From: Thermoplasmata archaeon
GTDB taxonomy: Archaea > Thermoplasmatota > Thermoplasmata > Lutacidiplasmatales > UBA184
Direction: 5' to 3'
NCBI GenBank assembly: GCA_021828195.1
Contig: JAKASQ010000003.1
Span: forward strand, 1 to 64,000
Length of the DNA stretch: 64,000 nt
How positions within the stretch are numbered: the stretch's first letter is position 1; every line of letters starts with the position of its first letter. Positions 61,202 to 64,000 of the stretch are shown one piece after another. The notes beneath the pieces are model-generated. The model ran no database searches. It saw only the letters and a list, made by a program, of their open reading frames with translations, and had not been told where the DNA came from. The position numbers and the translations under genes were made by a program.

Positions 61202-62233
61202 TCACGGGGCCTCGACCGGCGCGAGAGCGGCCTCCGAAGGGTCGGGCGAACCCCGCATGCGCGCGATCGCACGCCTCCCCGTTTGGCGGATGTAACCGCG
61301 GAAGAGCACGTAGACCCAGAGTATCCACAGATAGTAGTTCCAGTGCGAGTAGAGGTCGGAGAGTTGACGGGCGGAGTTCGGCTGGCCCGTGCACGACGAC
61401 CCGATGCTGAACGCGAGCGCCTGGCACCAGATACCGAGCGGGTGCCACAGGAGGAACGGAATCGCGAAGGCGAGCGTGATGACGACGACGAGGACGCATT
61501 GGATGATGTCCCGCTTGAGGATGTAGTAGACGACCCAGAACACATTCGCGAACTGTTTCATCCCGTAGGTGGCGTACTCGACGAGCTTCGCCTGGGGACC
61601 GGTCCACCCACGTAACGACAGGGTCATCAGGAAAATCACGGGAAGATCCGTGAACCCATTGGCCGCGGTCAACGCGACGACGGGAGAGGCGAGCGAGAGC
61701 GCGGCGAACTCGTCGTCGCGGACGAGGTAGACGAGTCCGGCCCAGAAGCCGAGGCACATCAACTCGTATCCGATGACCCCCGCCCCGGGGATCTGGATGA
61801 AGATGAGGAGCGGGAGGTAGGAGTAGTAGCTCGAGGAGTTGACGGGCGACGACCAGACGTTGAGGACATGGACCGTGTAGTTCAGGACCAAGTGGGTCCA
61901 GTACGGGTCCTGCCCGGTGAGGATCTCGGAGAGATACCCGATCATCCCATAGGGCTCGTCGGTCCCGTTGTTGCCGAGGCCGGTGAAGACGCTGACGATC
62001 CCGACGACGAGCCCGATGAGGAAGAGGTTCCGCAGCTCCTTGTGCCAATCCTCTCCCGAGCGACGGACCGCGAAGAAGAGGCTGACCGAGCTCAGGACCG
62101 AGAGGCCCCAGATGACCGAGAACGCCCAGGTGAGGATCCCGTAGGATGCGTACACCGCAAGCGAGGCGACCGTTGCGAGCCCGATCGTCACCGTCACGGT
62201 GATTTCGGGCAGGTAGCGCTCCCACTCGCGCAT
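61202..62233 (-). CDS. Polytopic membrane protein, GT-C glycosyltransferase-like (paralogue 2)
   Basis: This 343-residue membrane protein is a paralogue of the previous gene. Matching pieces, in the same order, are GNNGTDEPYGMIGYL, TGQDPYWTHLVLNYT, YLPLLIFIQIPG, GMKQFANVFWVVYYILKRD and LWHPLGIW. The acidic DE pair after the first helices and the YLPLLIF region support the GT-C fold. Start ATG 62233 lies 28 nt from CTATAACT. It lies upstream of paralogue 1 on the same strand, 82 nt apart, so one operon is likely. Function not recognised by name. Confidence 0.6.
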   Translation of the reverse strand: MREWERYLPEITVTVTIGLATVASLAVYASYGILTWAFSVIWGLSVLSSVSLFFAVRRSGEDWHKELRNLFLIGLVVGIVSVFTGLGNNGTDEPYGMIGYLSEILTGQDPYWTHLVLNYTVHVLNVWSSPVNSSSYYSYLPLLIFIQIPGAGVIGYELMCLGFWAGLVYLVRDDEFAALSLASPVVALTAANGFTDLPVIFLMTLSLRGWTGPQAKLVEYATYGMKQFANVFWVVYYILKRDIIQCVLVVVITLAFAIPFLLWHPLGIWCQALAFSIGSSCTGQPNSARQLSDLYSHWNYYLWILWVYVLFRGYIRQTGRRAIARMRGSPDPSEAALAPVEAP

Positions 62234-62256
62234 CGCGTCCCGACGGAACGGGGAGC

Positions 62257-62264
62257 AGTTATAG
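62257..62264 (-). promoter_or_regulatory. TATA box of the GT-C-like pair
   Basis: On the minus strand CTATAACT is centred 28 nt before ATG 62233 and supports that start over the upstream in-frame codon at 62278. Confidence 0.5.
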
Positions 62265-62380
62265 CGTGCGCAACGCACTCATGAAGGCGATGCGAACCGC
62301 CCGGCACGCAGGAGCCGGGCTCGGGAACGGGTTTCAACACCCCGGCCGGCGCTCGCGCGCACCGAGGGGTCCGACGGAGC

Positions 62381-62388
62381 CTTTAATA
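62381..62388 (+). promoter_or_regulatory. TATA-like box of the ferredoxin gene
   Basis: CTTTAATA is centred about 35 nt before GTG 62420, predicting a leader of a few nucleotides for the ferredoxin-geranylgeranyl reductase transcript. Confidence 0.4.
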
Positions 62389-62419
62389 GAGGGGGTCGAT
62401 TCGATTTTCCGAGAGCGAC

Positions 62420-62611
62420 GTGCCGAGCAAGAAGACGCTCCATATCGAGTCGAGTGGGCAGCTATGCATCTACTGCGGCGCCTGCGTCGGGGTCTGCCCG
62501 TTGAACTGCATTTACCTCGATGAGACCCGCATCACGTTCGATGAGAAAATTTGCACTCGCTGCGAGATTTGCGTGAAGGCGTGCCCCGTCGGAGCGATCG
62601 AGATCGACTGA
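62420..62611 (+). CDS. 2[4Fe-4S] ferredoxin
   Basis: This 63-residue iron-sulfur protein has two complete cluster motifs: CIYCGACVGVCPLNC and CTRCEICVKACP. GTG start. It sits 25 nt before the geranylgeranyl reductase gene on the same strand and is the obvious electron donor for that enzyme (inference from co-location and from the reductase's need for a strong reductant). Confidence 0.92.
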   Translation: MPSKKTLHIESSGQLCIYCGACVGVCPLNCIYLDETRITFDEKICTRCEICVKACPVGAIEID

Positions 62612-62636
62612 GGCGTGGATTCTCGGGAGCAGGATC

Positions 62637-63827
62637 GTGGTGCAGGATCTGAAGACCGATGTTCTCGTGATCGGTGCCGGGCCCGCCGGCTCGATGACGG
62701 CCAAGTGGGCGGCCAAGCAGGGCGCCCATGTGCTCGTGATCGAGAAGCGCCAGGAAATCGGCAGTCCCGTGCGCTGCGGCGAGGGGATGAGCAAGGACTG
62801 GCTTCCCGAGGTCGGCATCAAGCCCGGGAAGTGGATCAATCTCGAGGTCGAAGGCGCTCGGATCTTCGCTCCCAACGAGACGGTGTTCGAGATCAACGAG
62901 AAGAGCGCCGGTAACGAGGTTGGCTACGTCGTCGAACGGGACGGGTTCGACAAAGCGCTCGCCATCGACGCCGCGAACGCCGGAGCGGAATTCCTCCTCA
63001 AGACGGCCGCCGTCGGGGTCCTGAAGGACGGCGGACGGGTCGTGGGTGCGCGGGTCAAGCAGTTCGGGGAGCCGTTCGAGATCCGGGCGAAGGTGACGAT
63101 CGCCGCCGATGGTTTCGAGAGTCAAGTGGGTCGCTGGGCCGGCCTATCCACCAACATTTCCACCCGGGACATGGACTCCTGCCTCCAGTACCGGATGACC
63201 AACGTCGACTGCGACACCCGCTACTGCGACTTCTACCTCGGGAAGATCGCCCCGGGCGGCTACGTCTGGATCTTCCCCAAGGACCAGGGACTCGCGAACG
63301 TCGGGATCGGCGTGCAGCTCAGCAAGATCACGGGGATGGCCGAGGCCCGCAAGTACCTCGACGACTGGATCGCGAAGCACCCGGCCTACGCGAAGGGAAA
63401 GAAGATCGACATGGTCGGCGGAGGCGTCTCGATCTCCCCGCCCGTGAAGCAGAGCGCCGCCGATGGGATCATGATCGTCGGGGACGCCGCTCGGATGATC
63501 GACCCGCTCACCGGCGGAGGCATCGCGAACGGATGCATCGCGGGCAAGATCTGCGGGACCGTCGCCGCCAACTCGGTCCACGCCGGCGATTTCTCCAAGG
63601 CCTTCCTCGATCGGTACGACCGGGGCTGGCGCGCCCGCCTTGAGGAGAAGCTCTACCGCAACTGGCTCGCCAAGGAGAAGCTTTGCACGCTCTCCGACGA
63701 GATCTTCAACAAGCTCGTCGACGCGCTGTCCACCGTCCACTTGCAGAAGCTCAGCGTTCACAACATCCTCAAGGCCGTGCGCGACAAGCATCCCGAGATC
63801 ACCCAGGAGTTCGCAGAGTTCCTGTAA
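62637..63827 (+). CDS. Digeranylgeranylglycerophospholipid reductase
   Basis: This 396-residue FAD enzyme saturates the isoprenoid chains of archaeal membrane lipids. FAD site VIGAGPAGSMTAKWAA, the conserved SPVRCGEGMSK, the active-site YVWIFPK motif within GGYVWIFPKDQGLANVGIG, and VGDAARMIDPLTGGGIANG are all present. The GTG start at 62637 gives a typical length. It follows its probable ferredoxin partner. Confidence 0.93.
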   Translation: MVQDLKTDVLVIGAGPAGSMTAKWAAKQGAHVLVIEKRQEIGSPVRCGEGMSKDWLPEVGIKPGKWINLEVEGARIFAPNETVFEINEKSAGNEVGYVVERDGFDKALAIDAANAGAEFLLKTAAVGVLKDGGRVVGARVKQFGEPFEIRAKVTIAADGFESQVGRWAGLSTNISTRDMDSCLQYRMTNVDCDTRYCDFYLGKIAPGGYVWIFPKDQGLANVGIGVQLSKITGMAEARKYLDDWIAKHPAYAKGKKIDMVGGGVSISPPVKQSAADGIMIVGDAARMIDPLTGGGIANGCIAGKICGTVAANSVHAGDFSKAFLDRYDRGWRARLEEKLYRNWLAKEKLCTLSDEIFNKLVDALSTVHLQKLSVHNILKAVRDKHPEITQEFAEFL

Positions 63828-63850
63828 GGAACGCGCGACGATCGCTTCCA

Positions 63851-64000
63851 TGCCCGGCGCCCCCAACCGTCCTCCCGGGAACACCCCCCCTCCGCCCCCG
63901 GTCCCCGCCGTAGCGGTACCGCCGGAGAAGAAGGTCCTGCGCCGACTCGCTCCTTCGCGCGTGACCCTATCGCTGGACATCTGGCGCGGGGCACCGAGCT
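63851..64000 (+). CDS. Partial CDS, proline-rich start, runs off the window
   Basis: An open frame from ATG 63851 continues to the window's end (50 codons). It begins MPGAPNRPPGN, runs through a proline-rich stretch, then PPEKKVLRRLAPSRVTLSLDIWRGAPS. It starts 23 nt after the geranylgeranyl reductase stop and may be the next gene of that operon. No family can be named from this fragment. Confidence 0.45.

Overview
The window is archaeal chromosome. It carries a thermosome, Pus10, ribosomal protein L21e, Rpo4, aIF2-beta with a TRAM domain, deoxyhypusine synthase, a presenilin-type protease, geranylgeranyl reductase, LysW-type amino acid biosynthesis and DUF981/DUF6015 proteins. Together these point to a high-GC, uncultivated member of the Thermoplasmatota (inference; the order cannot be fixed from this sequence). 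Coding density is high. Many genes have a TATA-like box about 26 nt before an ATG or GTG, which suggests mostly leaderless transcripts; genes inside operons use ATGA or GTGA overlaps or Shine-Dalgarno sequences of the GGTGAT / GGAGG kind.

Layout. 1-3.9 kb is an accessory defence patch: a C-terminally short MmeI-like type IIG restriction-modification protein translationally coupled to a small zinc-ribbon protein, a truncated divergent cas1 and an HNH nuclease. 4-14 kb is metabolism and signalling: an ion transporter, a class III aminotransferase coupled to a medium-chain dehydrogenase, a sugar-1-phosphate nucleotidyltransferase, NDH-2, a two-component pair and a secondary alcohol dehydrogenase. 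14-24 kb holds a DUF981 membrane protein, a large hairpin, tRNA-Cys, a PHP phosphoesterase with MetG, ThyX, a DAO-family oxidase, an XerA-like recombinase, a tRNA thiolase coupled to a 3-hydroxyacyl-CoA dehydrogenase, and DUF6015. 23.8-38.3 kb is an information-processing block: pus10-rpl21e-rpo4-DUF655-ksgA, thermosome, lysS, a bacterial-looking valS, an aldo/keto reductase, a HAD phosphatase, aIF2-beta, presenilin, dhs and a tiny C2H2 protein. 38.3-43.4 kb is more mixed: two broken genes, a second aldo/keto reductase, a bacterial-type GTP cyclohydrolase II, tRNA-Lys, and divergent padR and pirin genes.

43.3-51.1 kb on the minus strand is a compact eight-gene operon, argG-argH-lysW-lysX-lysY-lysZ-lysJ-lysK. 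It encodes LysW-carrier synthesis of ornithine (and perhaps lysine) followed by conversion to arginine. A divergent ACT-domain protein sits at its promoter. 51.8-57.6 kb has a MetF-like reductase, an HFX_2341-type regulator, an ABC exporter with a flavin reductase, and thioredoxin reductase. 57.6-62.3 kb looks like a surface-glycan cassette: GtrA, NDP-sugar epimerase/dehydratase, GT2 and two paralogous GT-C-like membrane proteins. 62.4-63.8 kb is a ferredoxin followed by geranylgeranyl reductase for membrane lipid saturation.

No CRISPR array, complete insertion sequence, rRNA gene or replication origin was recognised. The most unusual items are the zinc-ribbon/type IIG pair sharing a bidirectional promoter with a cas1 remnant, the receiver-DUF835-HTH regulator, the tandem GT-C-like proteins, the 18-bp intergenic hairpin and two genes broken by frameshift or deletion.
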